A DNA stretch of 64,000 bases. Origin: Opitutaceae bacterium (GTDB lineage Bacteria > Verrucomicrobiota > Verrucomicrobiia > Opitutales > Opitutaceae). A program made the position numbers and the translations under genes. The notes below the pieces were generated by a model that ran no database searches, had not been told where the DNA came from, and saw only the letters and a list, made by a program, of their open reading frames with translations. Of the stretch, positions 26,179-35,861 are shown in pieces. The stretch spans positions 1 through 64,000 of the forward strand of contig JADJZJ010000018.1 in NCBI GenBank assembly GCA_016715765.1, in the 5' to 3' direction. Position 1 is the first letter of the stretch, and each line of letters opens with the position of its first letter.

Positions 26179-26877
26179 TCAACCCTTCTGACCGTACGTC
26201 GCGCCGGGGCCGTGCTTGCGCTTGAAATGGCGGGCGAGGAGCTCGGGTTCGATGGACTTCAGCCCGGGCGAGAGTTGCAGGGACATCAGCGCCATGTGCG
26301 CGATGCACTCCACGGCGACGGCGACCTCGACGGCCTTGGCCACGGTCGGGCCCCAGGTGAACGGGGCGTGGCGGTTGACCAGCACGCCGGGAAAATCAAC
26401 GGGATCGAGCCGGCTGCGCTTGAAGCCCTCGACGATCACCTCGCCGGTGTTCCATTCGTAGGCGTCGGCAATCTCGGCCTTGGTCATCCGCCGGGTGACC
26501 GGAATGTCGCCGTTGAAATAGTCGGCGTGCGTCGTGCCGAAGATCGGGATGGCGCGACCGGCCTGGGCGAAGGCCGTGGCGTGCGAGCTGTGCGTGTGGA
26601 CCACGCCGCCGATGGACTTGAAGGCGAGGAAAAGCCGGCGGTGCGTGGGCGTGTCGGAGGAGGGGTTGAGCTTCCCCTCGACAATTTTCCCGTCGAGATC
26701 GACGAGCACCATGTCGGCCGGCTTCAGCGCTTCATACGCAACGCCACTGGGCTTGATGGCGAAGATGCCCCGGGCGCGGTCGAGCGCGCTCGCGTTGCCG
26801 AAGGTGAGATTGATGAGCCCGTGGCGGGGCAGGGCGAGGTTGGCCTCGTAGGCTTCGCGTTTGAGTTCGGTGAGCAT
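26179..26877 (-). CDS. araD: L-ribulose-5-phosphate 4-epimerase
   Basis: A 232-residue class II aldolase-fold epimerase, close in length to E. coli AraD (231). Visible motifs: NLTFGNASALDR, KPSGVAYEAL, SSDTPTHRRLF, VVHTHSSHATAFAQ with the metal-binding His pair, THADYFNGDIPVTR with the conserved THADYF, and RHAPFTWGPTV with the third metal-ligand His. Converts L-ribulose-5-P to D-xylulose-5-P, the last step of arabinose catabolism. It is the first of a run of arabinose genes on this strand, reading downstream of araH. Confidence 0.95.
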   Translation of the reverse strand: MLTELKREAYEANLALPRHGLINLTFGNASALDRARGIFAIKPSGVAYEALKPADMVLVDLDGKIVEGKLNPSSDTPTHRRLFLAFKSIGGVVHTHSSHATAFAQAGRAIPIFGTTHADYFNGDIPVTRRMTKAEIADAYEWNTGEVIVEGFKRSRLDPVDFPGVLVNRHAPFTWGPTVAKAVEVAVAVECIAHMALMSLQLSPGLKSIEPELLARHFKRKHGPGATYGQKG

Positions 26878-26885
26878 GGGATGGC

Positions 26886-26990
26886 AGTAGCGGGTAGCGG
26901 GTAGTGGGTAGCGAGTAGGAAGGGCAGGTAGCCACGAGCGTGAGCGAGTGGCGTTTGGATGCCCGCTACCCGCTACCTCACTACTCCTAC
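26886..26990. repeat. Family L inverted repeat with family E element
   Basis: Left: short tandem AGTAGCGGGTAGCGGGTAGT; right: CCCGCTACCCGCTACCTCAC. A family E element AGCCACGAGCGTGAGCGAGT lies between. It begins about 8 bases beyond the araD start codon. Confidence 0.8.
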
Positions 26991-26992
26991 TG

Positions 26993-27979
26993 TCACCAAA
27001 GGTCCAGCTTCGTCGGCCACCTCAGTTCCCGCTGCTTCATCCGGTCGAGCATCACCGCGCCGAGGAGGATGCAGCCGCGGGCGACGTACTGGTAGAAGGG
27101 CGGGATGTTGAGCAGGTTCATGGCGTTCTGGACGAGGCCCATGATGAGCACGCCGGCGATGACGAAGCCGATGCGGGCGACGCCGCCGCTGAGCGACACG
27201 CCGCCGAGGACGCAGGCCGAAATCACCTCGAGTTCGAAACCCTGCGAGGTGTTGGGCTGGCCGCTGGTCATGCGCGCGGCGAGGACGAGGCCGGCAAACG
27301 CGGCCACGAGACCCTGCAGGGTGAAGATGATCACCTTGACCCGGACCACGGGCACGCCGGCGAGGTGGGCCGCCTCCCTGTTGCCGCCGATGGCGAGGGC
27401 GTTGCGGCCGAAGACGGTCAGGTTGAGCAGCACCCCGAAGGCGAGGAAGCAGGCAACCGTCAGCCACACCGGCACCGGCACGCCGAGCCAGGCGGTGTTG
27501 CCGAGGGCGAAGAAGCCGTCGGTGCGGATGCCGACCGCGCGGCCGTCGGACACGATGAAGCCGAGTCCGCGCACGATCTGCATCGTGGCGAGGGTGGTGA
27601 TGAGGGCGTTGATGCCGAGGCGGGCGACGAAGACGCCGTTGACGAGGCCGATGAGCGCCCCGCTGGCGAGGGCGGCGGCGATCCCGGCGCCGACGCTGCC
27701 GGTCGCGTTCATCACCGTGCCGCCGAGCACGCCGGCGAAGGCCACGACCGAGCCGACGGAAAGGTCGAAGTCGCCCGCGGCGAGGCAGAACATCATCGTG
27801 CAGGCCACCATGCCGATAGTGGAGACGGCGAGGGCGAGGCCGCGCAGGTTTGTGGCGGTGAGGAAATTGTCCACGCCGAGCGAGCAGACGAGAAAGAGTC
27901 CGGCGAGGACGAGCAGCATGCCGGCCGAATCCCACAGGCGGGCGAAGGCGGACTGGGTCGGGAGGGCGGGTGAACTCAT
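26993..27979 (-). CDS. araH: Arabinose ABC transporter permease
   Basis: A 328-residue integral membrane permease of the RbsC/AraH type with about eight to ten hydrophobic segments. AGDFDLSVGSVVAFAG is the conserved cytoplasmic loop motif, and AIGGNREAAHLAGVPVVRVK and CVLGGVSLSGGVARIGF are typical. It forms the channel with AraG and AraF. An open frame extends upstream to 28585, but the ATG at 27979 (MSSPALPTQ) begins the true protein. It is separated from araG by a 218-base gap containing the family F repeat. Confidence 0.93.
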   Translation of the reverse strand: MSSPALPTQSAFARLWDSAGMLLVLAGLFLVCSLGVDNFLTATNLRGLALAVSTIGMVACTMMFCLAAGDFDLSVGSVVAFAGVLGGTVMNATGSVGAGIAAALASGALIGLVNGVFVARLGINALITTLATMQIVRGLGFIVSDGRAVGIRTDGFFALGNTAWLGVPVPVWLTVACFLAFGVLLNLTVFGRNALAIGGNREAAHLAGVPVVRVKVIIFTLQGLVAAFAGLVLAARMTSGQPNTSQGFELEVISACVLGGVSLSGGVARIGFVIAGVLIMGLVQNAMNLLNIPPFYQYVARGCILLGAVMLDRMKQRELRWPTKLDLW

Positions 27980-28077
27980 GGGAAAAGGGGTGGACGCGCA
28001 GGTTCCTCTGCGCGTCGTTTGACGTGCGCTTGCCTCAAGACGTTCGCTGGCGGGCGCAGGGACGCGCCCGCCCACCT

Positions 28078-28178
28078 GTTTGTCATTCTGAGCGCAGCGA
28101 AGAATCCAGAGAGTGGTTCGCCGGAACGATACGGCTGTGAAGCTCGCACTGGATTCTTCGCTGCGCTCAGAATGACAA
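28078..28178. repeat. Family F inverted repeat
   Basis: GTCATTCTGAGCGCAGCGAA at the left and TTCGCTGCGCTCAGAATGAC at the right are perfect reverse complements over 20 bases, extending through GAATCCAG. A second copy is at 37386-37483. Confidence 0.9.
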
Positions 28179-28197
28179 TATAGAAGAACATGGTGGC

Positions 28198-29709
28198 TTA
28201 CGCCGCGGCGCTCGGCAGGGCGGCGTGGAGCACGGCCTCGGGGGTGGCCTGCTCGCGGGTAAACTCGGCCGCCAGCGCGCCTTCGCGCATGACGAAGATC
28301 CGGTCGGCGATGCCGAGCACCTCGGGCAGTTCGCTCGACACGATGACGACGCTGGCGCCGGCGGTGGCGAGTTCGCGGATGAGCGCATAGATCTCGCTCT
28401 TGGCGCCGATGTCGATGCCGCGGGTCGGTTCGTCGAGCACAACGACGCGGACCGGTTCCGAGAGCCACCGGGCGAGGATCGCCTTCTGCTGGTTGCCGCC
28501 GGAGAGCAGGCCGATCGGGGTCGCGGATGAGGCGGTGCGCACGCCCAGCCGGGTGATCTGCGCGGTGGCATTGGTCCGTTCCCAAGCGGAGTCGAGCAGG
28601 AGGCCGCCGCGCAGGTGATTGCGCCGGGCGCTCAGGTTGATGTTCTCCGCCACCGAACGGACCGCAATGATGCCCTCCTTCTTGCGATCCTCGGGACAGA
28701 AGACGATGCCGTCGCGGATGGCGGCGCGGGGCGAGCCACCCTGCACCGCCGTGCCGTGCACCATCACCTTGCCCGCGGTCGGCGACACCGCGCCGCAGAG
28801 CAGCCGCATGAGTTCCGTGCGCCCGGCGCCGACCAGGCCGAAGAAACCGGCGATCTCGCCGCGGGCCACGCTGAACGAGACCGGCTGTCGCAGGCCTGGT
28901 CCCTCGAGGTTGCGGACCTCCAGGCCGTTGGGCACGTGCGGACGCGGCTGGTAGTTGTAGATGTTGGTCAGCTCACGGCCGACCATGCTGCGCACCAATG
29001 TGTCGCGGGTGACGTCGGCGAGCGTCCCGTGGGTGACCACATGCCGGCCGTCGCGCAGCACCGTGGCGGCGTCGCAGATTTCGAAGACCTCGTCCATGCG
29101 GTGCGTGACGTAGAGGATGGCGTGGCCGCGGTCGCGCAGGTCGCGGATGATGGCGAAGAGCCGGCGCGTCTCCGTCTCGGACAGGCTGCTCGTGGGTTCG
29201 TCGAACGCCACCAGGCGGGCGCCGCGCCCGAGGGCCTTGGCGATCTCGACCATCTGGCGCTGGGCGAGCGGCAAGCGTCCGAGCCGCGTGCCGGGATTGA
29301 TGTCCTCGCCCACCAGTTGGAGCAGGCGGGCGGCCTCGGCGCGCAGGGCGGCCCGGTCGAGCCAGGCGCCGCGCCGTGGGTAGCGGCCGAGGAGGAGATT
29401 CTCGGCCACCGTCATTTCCGGAACGAGATGCAGTTCCTGATAGATGACTGCGACCCCGGCGGCGATGGCCGCGGCGGTGGAGGGGAAGATGGTCCGTACA
29501 CCTTGCAATTGCAGGTGACCCGCGGTCGGCTGGTAGGCACCGCTCAGGATTTTCAGCAGCGTGGATTTGCCCGCGCCGTTTTCGCCCATCAGGGCGTGGA
29601 CGCTGCCGGCGCGCACGCCGAACGACACGGCATCGAGGGCGCGCACGCCCGGGAATTCCATCGTGAGCCCGTCGAAGCCGAGCACCGGGGCGGAGGTGGG
29701 GTCGGGCAT
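28198..29709 (-). CDS. araG: Arabinose ABC transporter ATPase
   Basis: A 503-residue double ABC ATPase of the AraG/RbsA family. The first half has Walker A GENGAGKST and LVAFDEPTSSLSETE; the second has a degenerate P-loop (GLVGAGRTELMRL), the FCPEDRKKEGI motif, the signature LSGGNQQKAILARW and LDEPTRGIDIG. Powers uptake with AraF and AraH. Minus strand, downstream of araF, with the family C repeat between them. Confidence 0.94.
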   Translation of the reverse strand: MPDPTSAPVLGFDGLTMEFPGVRALDAVSFGVRAGSVHALMGENGAGKSTLLKILSGAYQPTAGHLQLQGVRTIFPSTAAAIAAGVAVIYQELHLVPEMTVAENLLLGRYPRRGAWLDRAALRAEAARLLQLVGEDINPGTRLGRLPLAQRQMVEIAKALGRGARLVAFDEPTSSLSETETRRLFAIIRDLRDRGHAILYVTHRMDEVFEICDAATVLRDGRHVVTHGTLADVTRDTLVRSMVGRELTNIYNYQPRPHVPNGLEVRNLEGPGLRQPVSFSVARGEIAGFFGLVGAGRTELMRLLCGAVSPTAGKVMVHGTAVQGGSPRAAIRDGIVFCPEDRKKEGIIAVRSVAENINLSARRNHLRGGLLLDSAWERTNATAQITRLGVRTASSATPIGLLSGGNQQKAILARWLSEPVRVVVLDEPTRGIDIGAKSEIYALIRELATAGASVVIVSSELPEVLGIADRIFVMREGALAAEFTREQATPEAVLHAALPSAAA

Positions 29710-29743
29710 GGGGTGGGTGGTGGTGTGCGGCCCTTGAATTACT

Positions 29744-29803
29744 GTAGGAGCGGCTTTATGCCGCGATTGGGCGAACCAGATCGCGGCATAAAGCCGCTCC
29801 TAC
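29744..29803. repeat. Family C REP pair (REPIN)
   Basis: GTAGGAGCGGCTTTATGCCG at 29744 and CGGCATAAAGCCGCTCCTAC at the right end. Near-identical to 47578-47637. Confidence 0.92.
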
Positions 29804-29834
29804 AAGAAGACATTTCGTGCATTGAGCCGGCACT

Positions 29835-30842
29835 CTACAATATCCCCTCGATCTGCAGCACGGCCTCGAAATTCTCCCGCGTGATCAGCCGGCCGTCGGT
29901 GCGCGTGTCGAGTGGGGGTTCCTTGCCCTCGGTCACCCAGAGGTAGAGCATCTCGGAGGTGAGAAATCCTTCCTGGGGCGCGGAGGCGTAGATGGAGCCA
30001 TGGAAACCGGTGGGGCTGGGTTTCCGGAGTTCGTCAAGGCAGTCGGTGCCGTTGATGCCGACGCCGATCACATTGGCGGCCGCAAAGCCGTTGCCCTCGG
30101 TGGCACGGACCGCGCCAAGGGTGCCACTGTCGTTCATGCCGGCGACGAGCCAGTTTTTCACGCCGGTCTTCTGCGCGAGCAGGGCGTTGGCGGCGTCGAA
30201 GCTGCCGGGGATGTCGGTGGTTTTCTGCGGGGTCTTGTAAATGCGGTCGGCCGGGAAGCCCGCGGCCTGGAGCGCGGCGATGATGCCCTCGGTGCGTTCG
30301 CGCGCGGTGTCGAGTTCCTCGAAGGTCACGATGCACGCAGCCGTGTCGGCGGCGGCCCAGCCGCGGCGCTGCATTTCCTCGGCGAGGGTGCGCCCGGACA
30401 ATTCGCCGATCTTGCGGGCGGACATGCCGAGGTAGGGGACGTCGGTCAGGAAGTTGCCGTCGGCGCCGACGAAGCGGTCGTCCACCGTGATGACCTTGAG
30501 TCCCGCGGCCTTCGCCTTCGCGACGATGGCCGGTCCCAGCCGCACGTCGGGCGTACAGATGACGAAGCCCTTGGCACCATTGGCGGCCAGGCTGTCGATG
30601 GCGGCGAGGGTCTTCTCGCCGTCGGGAATGCCGATCTTGATCAGGTCGAAGCCGTACTTTTTAGCAGCCACCTCCGCGCCCTTCCACTCGTATTGGAACC
30701 AAGGTTCCTCGGGCTGCTTGACGAGGAAGCCCAGCTTGATTTTGGGCGGCGCGGCGGGACCGGTGTCGTACGATGCCGGCGGCTTCGAGCAACTGGCGAG
30801 GAGGCACACGAGCAGGGAGAGGGTGAGGAGGAGGCGGGACAT
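29835..30842 (-). CDS. araF: Arabinose-binding lipoprotein
   Basis: A 335-residue substrate-binding protein. A signal peptide with lipobox (LLVCLLASCSK, lipid on the Cys near residue 18) is followed by IKLGFLVKQPEEPWFQYEW, which closely resembles the AraF start of Gram-negative bacteria, and by MNDSGTLGAVRATEGNGF and GINGTDCLDEL. Delivers L-arabinose to AraG/AraH. Being a lipoprotein is unusual for E. coli AraF but common in other phyla. Start is the ATG at 30842; flanked upstream by a family L repeat. Confidence 0.92.
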   Translation of the reverse strand: MSRLLLTLSLLVCLLASCSKPPASYDTGPAAPPKIKLGFLVKQPEEPWFQYEWKGAEVAAKKYGFDLIKIGIPDGEKTLAAIDSLAANGAKGFVICTPDVRLGPAIVAKAKAAGLKVITVDDRFVGADGNFLTDVPYLGMSARKIGELSGRTLAEEMQRRGWAAADTAACIVTFEELDTARERTEGIIAALQAAGFPADRIYKTPQKTTDIPGSFDAANALLAQKTGVKNWLVAGMNDSGTLGAVRATEGNGFAAANVIGVGINGTDCLDELRKPSPTGFHGSIYASAPQEGFLTSEMLYLWVTEGKEPPLDTRTDGRLITRENFEAVLQIEGIL

Positions 30843-30851
30843 GGGGGGAAG

Positions 30852-30991
30852 AAGTAGCGAGTAGCGGGTAGCGGGTAGTGAGTAGGGGAAGTGTAGTAGC
30901 GGGTGGTGGGTAGTTGAGTTCGGCAGGTAGCTACGCGCGTGAGCGAGTGGCGGTTTGGATGCTCGCTACCCGCTACTCACTACTCGCTACC
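30852..30991. repeat. Family L inverted repeat with family E element
   Basis: Left tandem GTAGCGAGTAGCGGGTAGCG; right GCTCGCTACCCGCTACTCAC; a family E element CTACGCGCGTGAGCGAGTGG between them. Similar arrangement to 26886-26990. Confidence 0.8.
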
Positions 30992-31001
30992 TTGCTTTGC
31001 C

Positions 31002-32515
31002 TCACGCCCGAATCCCCTGCGCGAGATGATAATACACCTCGTTCGTGCGGAGGTCCTGCTTGAGTTGCGGGAGGGTGGTGCCGGCGTTGATGACGACGGT
31101 CTCGATCCCGGCGATGGTGGCGAAGTCCTCGAGCATCTCGGTGGTGACGCTGTAACTGTAGCCGGTGTGGTGGGCGCCGCCGGCGTAAATCCACGCGGCA
31201 CAGGCGGTCTTGAAGTCGGGCTGGCACTCCCAGACCGCGCGGGCGACGGGGAGCTTGGGCAGTGCGGGCGGCTTCACGGCCTTGACCTCGTTGACGATGA
31301 GGCGGAAGCGGTTGCCAAGGTCCACGAGCGAGGCGTTGAGCGCCGGGCCGGTGGTGGCGTTGAACACGAGGCGGACGGGATCCTCCTTGCCGCCGATGCC
31401 GAGCGGGTGGATTTCGACGGACGGCTTGGCGGCGGCGATGGACGGACAGATCTCCAGCATGTGCGCGCCGAGGACCTGGTGGCCCTTGGGCGAGAGGTGG
31501 TAGGTGTAGTCCTCCATGAACGACGTGCCGCCGGGGAGGCCGGCGCCCATGACCTTCATGGCGCGGACGAGCGCGGAAGTCTTCCAGTCGCCCTCGCCGC
31601 CAAAGCCGAAGCCGTCGGCCATGAGGCGCTGCGTGGCCATGCCCGGGAGCTGGCGCAGGCCGTGGAGATCCTCAAACGTGTCGGTGAACCCCTTGGCGCC
31701 TTGTTCAGTGAGGAAGCTGCGCAGGCCGATCTCGATGCGGGCGCTGTAACGGAGGGCCTCGTGGCGCGCGCCGCCGCGGCGGAGGGCGGGGGCCACCTGG
31801 TAGGCCTTCTCGTAGTCGGCGCAGAGTCGTTGATCGCCTTCGGATCAATGGCCGCGTCGGCCATGCGGGCGACGAGGTCGCCGACGCCGTAGCCGTTGAC
31901 CGCGAAGCCGAGTTTCATCTCGGCGGAGACCTTGTCGCCTTCGGTCACGGCGACCTGGCGCATGTTGTCGCCGAAGCGGGCGAACTTCGCGCCCTGCCAG
32001 TCGTGCCAGGCGCGGACGGCGCGCATCCAGGCGCCGATGCGGTCGTGCACCTCGGGATCGGACCAGTGGCCGACGACCACCTTCCGGCCGAGGCGCATGC
32101 GCGTGTGGATGAACCCGGCCTCGCGGTCGCCGTGGGCGGCCTGGTTGAGGTTCATGAAGTCCATGTCGATCGTGCCCCACGGCAGGTCGCGGTTGAACTG
32201 CGTGTGCAGGTGCAGGAACGGCTTCTTCAGGACGGAGAGTCCGCGGATCCACATCTTCGACGGCGAGAACGTGTGCATCCACAGGATCAGGCCGGCGCAG
32301 TTGGCGTCGTTGTTGGCTGCGAGCATCACGCTGGTGATCTCGTCGGGCGTGGTGAGCAGCGCCTTGTACTGCGTCCTGAGCGGCAGGCGCTTGGAGGCGG
32401 CGAGGGCCGCCGCGACCGTGTGCGCGTTGGCGGCGACCTGCTTGAGCGGACCGGGTCCGTAAAGATGCTGCGAACCGCAGACAAACCAGATGGAGGGGGA
32501 GGAGAGGTTTTGCAT
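31002..32515 (-). pseudogene. araA: L-arabinose isomerase, split by an apparent one-base deletion
   Basis: N-terminal frame from 32515 starts [20 protein letters not shown] and runs to about residue 230; the C-terminal frame contains the rest to 31002, with [29 protein letters not shown] and HHTGYSY. The E and H residues expected in the manganese site are present. Adding one G beside 31826 (plus strand, GCAGAGTCG to GCAGAGGTCG) restores [20 protein letters not shown]. Total length is about 500 residues, matching AraA. Converts L-arabinose to L-ribulose. Sequencing error is more likely than a true pseudogene, since the pathway is otherwise complete. Confidence 0.92.
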
Positions 32516-34220
32516 GGGAAGATTTTTTTCCGGGATCCGGAGGCGGATGGAGCGGGAAGATTGGAGGGCCCCGGGAGGCCTTGAGGGCCAGCAACCTGAT
32601 CGTGCCGAGGTCGGCCGTCGGGTTGCGGCCGCCGAAGGCGTCGTGGAGCTGGCGGTAGAGGGCGTAGAGTTCGTTGTAGGTTCGCTGCGGGGCGGCCCTC
32701 GGCTGGTAGGCGACCTTTTTGAGCGAGGTCATTTTGGCCTGGGCGGTGGGGAAATCCGGGTGGGCGCCGGCGAGGACGGCGGCGCTGACGGCCGAGCCGA
32801 GGGCGCAGGCCTGCGAGGAGCCGGCGACGCGCATGGTGCAGCCGGTGACGTCGGCGTAGATCTGCATGAGCAGCGGGTTTTTCTCCGCGATGCCGCCGGC
32901 GCAGACGATGCGCTCGATGGGCACGCCGTATTCCTTGAAGCGTTCGATGATCGCGCGGGCGCCGAAGGCCGTGGCCTCGATCAGGGCGCGGTAGATTTCC
33001 GCGGGCGAGGAATGGAGCGTCTGCCCGAGCAGCAGGCCGGTGAGACGCTGGTCCACGAGGATCGTGCGGTTGCCGTTGTTCCAGTCGAGGGCGAGGAGGC
33101 CGCTCTGGCCGGGTTTCAGTTTCGCGGCCTGAGCGGTGAAGGCGGCGTGGGTCTTGTCGTTGCCCTGGCACACGACCTCGACGAACCACTTGAAGATGTC
33201 GCCGACCGCGGACTGGCCGGCCTCGAGACCGTAGAAGCCGGGGAGGATCGCGCCCTTGACGATGCCGCAGATGCCGGGGATGTCGGGCACGTTTTTGTCA
33301 GCGGACACCACGCCGCAATCGCAGGTGGAGGTGCCGATGACCTTGACGATGGTGCCTTCGGCTACGCCGGAACCGATGGCGCCGTAGTGCACATCCATCT
33401 CGCCGATGGCGACGGGGATGCCGGCGGGGAGGCCGAGTTTCGCCGCCCATTGCGGGCAGAGTCTGCCGGCGGCGGCGGTGGCGTCGTGGGCCTGCTCGTA
33501 GAGGCGGTCGCGCAGGCCGGCGAGGGCAGGGTCGAGCTGGGCGAGGAACTCCTTGTCGGGCAGGCCGCCCCAGTCGGCGGCGTAGAGCGCCTTGTGGCCG
33601 GCCATGCAGACACCGCGCTGGATGGCGCGGGGATCGGTGACGCCGGCGAGCACGGACGGCACCCAGTCGGCGAGTTCGACCCACGAATAGGCCGCGTCAA
33701 AAACCGCCGGGGCGGTGCGGCGGCAGTGGAGGATCTTCGACCAGAACCACTCGGAGGAATAGGTGTTGCCGCACTTGGCGATGTATTGCGGGCGGATTTT
33801 CGCGGCGAGCGCGGTGATCTCGGCGGCCTCGCGGTGGCCGGTGTGGTCCTTCCAGAGCCAGCATTGGGCGGCGAGGTTCTTCGCCCACTTCTTCGAGAGC
33901 GCGAGCGGGACGTTGCCGGCATCAACCGGGATCGGACTGGAGCCCGTGGTGTCGACGCCGAGGCCGACCACCTGTAAGGCATCGAAACCCTTCTGCTTCC
34001 GCGCCTGCGCGAGCGCGGCCTTGACGCTCTTCTCCAGGCCGAAGAGGTAGTCGCCGGGATGCTGGCGGGCGAGGTTGTGGTCGCGCGGATCGAGCAGAAT
34101 GCCCTGGTGGCCACTGGGATAGTTGACGACGGCGGAACCGTACTCCTTGCCGTCGCGGGTGCGCACCACGAGGGCGCGCACGGAATTGGTGCCGTAATCG
34201 ATACCGAGGGTGAAGCTCAT
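31845..34220 (-). CDS. araB: L-ribulokinase; reading frame runs on into araA without a stop
   Basis: FGGY-family kinase. [19 protein letters not shown] is the ATP/sugar-binding start, [12 protein letters not shown] matches Ara[10 protein letters not shown] and [17 protein letters not shown] are the conserved ATP-domain segments. Homology appears to end about residue 553 (near 32560), the usual AraB size. The frame has no stop there and runs about 240 residues into the antisense-free reading of araA in another frame, to 31845. I see no stop in any forward frame between the end of the kinase domain and the araA ATG. A lost stop, error, or real translational overlap are possible. Confidence 0.85.
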   Translation of the reverse strand: MSFTLGIDYGTNSVRALVVRTRDGKEYGSAVVNYPSGHQGILLDPRDHNLARQHPGDYLFGLEKSVKAALAQARKQKGFDALQVVGLGVDTTGSSPIPVDAGNVPLALSKKWAKNLAAQCWLWKDHTGHREAAEITALAAKIRPQYIAKCGNTYSSEWFWSKILHCRRTAPAVFDAAYSWVELADWVPSVLAGVTDPRAIQRGVCMAGHKALYAADWGGLPDKEFLAQLDPALAGLRDRLYEQAHDATAAAGRLCPQWAAKLGLPAGIPVAIGEMDVHYGAIGSGVAEGTIVKVIGTSTCDCGVVSADKNVPDIPGICGIVKGAILPGFYGLEAGQSAVGDIFKWFVEVVCQGNDKTHAAFTAQAAKLKPGQSGLLALDWNNGNRTILVDQRLTGLLLGQTLHSSPAEIYRALIEATAFGARAIIERFKEYGVPIERIVCAGGIAEKNPLLMQIYADVTGCTMRVAGSSQACALGSAVSAAVLAGAHPDFPTAQAKMTSLKKVAYQPRAAPQRTYNELYALYRQLHDAFGGRNPTADLGTIRLLALKASRGPPIFPLHPPPDPGKKSSHAKPLLPLHLVCLRFAASLRTRSAQAGRRQRAHGRGGPRRLQAPAAQDAVQGAAHHARRDHQRDARSQQRRQLRRPDPVDAHVLAVEDVDPRTLRPEEAVPAPAHAVQPRPAVGHDRHGLHEPQPGRPRRPRGRVHPHAHAPRPEGGRRPLVRSRGARPHRRLDARRPRLARLAGREVRPLRRQHAPGRRDRRRQGLRRDETRLRGQRLRRRRPRRPHGRRGH

Positions 34221-34641
34221 GGGGGCGGAAGAAGTGAAGCGAACGGGTGCCGCGGGGGAAAGCCGGCGCGGCATCTTACTGTCAACTGCCGCAGACCGGG
34301 GCGAGGGTCAAGCGGAGGGAAGGTTGAAGGCGGAAGAGGGCAGGATCAGAAACTCCACCGAGTCGCCGAATCTGTCTGATGTAGGGCGGGGTTTCCGAAC
34401 CCCGCCTGGTTAGCTTCCCGCTGGAATCCAATCTTTCTCTTTCTCCCGCCTGGGCAAATATCTGCCCTGACGAAAGAGAAAGATAAAGAGAACGAGAAAG
34501 ATTGAATCCTATCGACGGAAAGGCGGGGATCGGAATCCCCGCCCTACATCCGGACAGTCCTGAAACGCCGGCCATTGACGCTCCGGTTGGTTGGTTGCTT
34601 GCTGACGGCAACGGTCCGCTCTTAGCCCCTCCGGCATCCCC
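34221..34641. other. Divergent intergenic region between araB and the ytfQ-type gene
   Basis: 421 bases with no gene; contains the composite repeat 34381-34547. TTGACA is visible on the minus strand near 34289 upstream of araB, but no well-placed -10 was found. Promoters for both divergent operons must lie here. Confidence 0.5.
34381..34547. repeat. Composite family A pair
   Basis: GTAGGGCGGGGTTTCCGAAC at the left, GGCGGGGATCGGAATCCCCG then CCCTAC at the right. The inner part is an inverted GGAATCCAATCTTTCTC with GAGAAAGATTGAATCC. Confidence 0.85.
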
Positions 34642-35583
34642 ATGAAATCGATCCCCTGTCTCCGGCTGCTGTTTTTCCTCTCCCTGGCCGTCTCCGCCTT
34701 CGCCGGCGACCGGCAGGTCAAGATCGGGTTCGCCCAGACCGGCGCCGAGAGCGCCTGGCGCACGGCGAACACCAACTCGATGAAGGGCGAGGCCGCCAAG
34801 CGCGGCTTCGACCTCAAGTTCGCCGACGGGCAGGGCAAGCAGGAGAATCAAATCCGCGCCATCCGCTCCTTCGTCGCCCAGCGCGTGGATGTCATCGTGC
34901 TGGCGCCCATCGTCGAGACCGGCTGGGACCCCGTCCTGCGCGAAGCCAGGCGCGCGGGCATCCCCGTCATCCTCACCGATCGCACCATCCAGACCGCCGA
35001 CGAGTCGCTGTACGCGTGCTTCATCGGCTCCGACTTCTACGAGGAGGGCCGCATGGCCGCCGACTGGCTGGCGAGGAAGGTCAACGGCCAGGGTGCGATC
35101 GTCGAACTGCAGGGCACGCCCGGTTCCGCACCCGCCAACGAGCGCCGGCGCGCCTTCGCCGACGCCATCGCGAAGCATCCCGGCCTGAAGATCATTGATT
35201 CGCAAAGCGGCGATTTCCGCCGCGCCGGCGGCAAGGAGGTCATGGAGGCTTTCCTCAAGAAGCACGGTCGCGCGATCCGGATCGTGTACGCCCACAACGA
35301 CGACATGGCGCTCGGCGCCGCGCAGGCCATCGAGGAGGCCGGGCTCAAGCCCGGCACCGACATCATCCTCGTTTCCATTGATGCCATCCGCGAGGCCGTG
35401 CAGGCCGTGGTGGACGGGCGGCTCAACTGCACCGTCGAGTGCAACCCTCTCTTCGGCCCGAAGGTTTACGACATCATCGGGCCCTTGATCCGGAAGGAGC
35501 CCGTGCCGAAAAAATCCTACAACAAGGACGAGCTGTTCGACGCCACCAACGCCGCGGCGGTGATTGCGCAGCGGGAGTATTGA
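34642..35583 (+). CDS. ytfQ: YtfQ-type sugar ABC transporter substrate-binding protein
   Basis: A 313-residue periplasmic protein with a signal peptide (LFFLSLAVSAFAGD) and a mature start KIGFAQTGAESAWRTANT that is a hallmark of YtfQ (binds galactofuranose in E. coli). VYAHNDDMALGAAQAIEEAG and VSIDAIREAVQAVVDGRLN are typical of the family. First gene of a four-gene transporter operon. The neighbouring arabinose genes suggest arabinofuranose or galactofuranose as the substrate, which is inference. Confidence 0.9.
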   Translation: MKSIPCLRLLFFLSLAVSAFAGDRQVKIGFAQTGAESAWRTANTNSMKGEAAKRGFDLKFADGQGKQENQIRAIRSFVAQRVDVIVLAPIVETGWDPVLREARRAGIPVILTDRTIQTADESLYACFIGSDFYEEGRMAADWLARKVNGQGAIVELQGTPGSAPANERRRAFADAIAKHPGLKIIDSQSGDFRRAGGKEVMEAFLKKHGRAIRIVYAHNDDMALGAAQAIEEAGLKPGTDIILVSIDAIREAVQAVVDGRLNCTVECNPLFGPKVYDIIGPLIRKEPVPKKSYNKDELFDATNAAAVIAQREY

Positions 35584-35641
35584 AACGCAGCCTGGGCGAT
35601 GGACGGCGTGGCTGATTTCTCCTCGGTGAAAGTGCAACCCG

Positions 35642-35664
35642 GTAGGCAGCCCGCTGGCGGGCGC
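35642..35664. repeat. GTAG-headed palindrome
   Basis: GTAGGCAGCCCGCTGGCGGG then CGC, a single element with an imperfect hairpin; downstream lies a G/C-rich CTGCGCGCTGGC continuation. Confidence 0.55.
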
Positions 35665-35717
35665 CTGCGCGCTGGCCCACGGGGGCAGACGATGGATGCC
35701 GGTGTGAATTTGAATTG

Positions 35718-35848
35718 GGTAGGGTCCGGCCTCCGGACGGACCGTTTGTGGCGTGCGCACGTCGCATCGCCCGTCCGGAGGCCGGGCGCTACCCAGCGCA
35801 GGTCGAACCTGTCCTCCGTAGGCCCGGCGAAGGAGGAGACCTGCCCTG
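35718..35848. repeat. GTAG repeats of families M and G in tandem
   Basis: GGTAGGGTCCGGCCTCCGGA at the left matched by TCCGGAGGCCGGGCGCTACC, then CAGGTCGAACCTGTCCTCCG and GAGGAGACCTGCCCTGC (family G; compare 38684-38746). The strong GGAGG motif inside is 25 bases from the ytfR start, too far for translation. Confidence 0.75.
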
Positions 35849-35861
35849 CTTGGGCTCCCGC

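Noticed and set aside
28520..28585. Upstream extension of araH to 28585
   Set aside because: The extra ~200 residues are translated from araG and intergenic DNA in a non-coding frame; the conserved protein starts at 27979.
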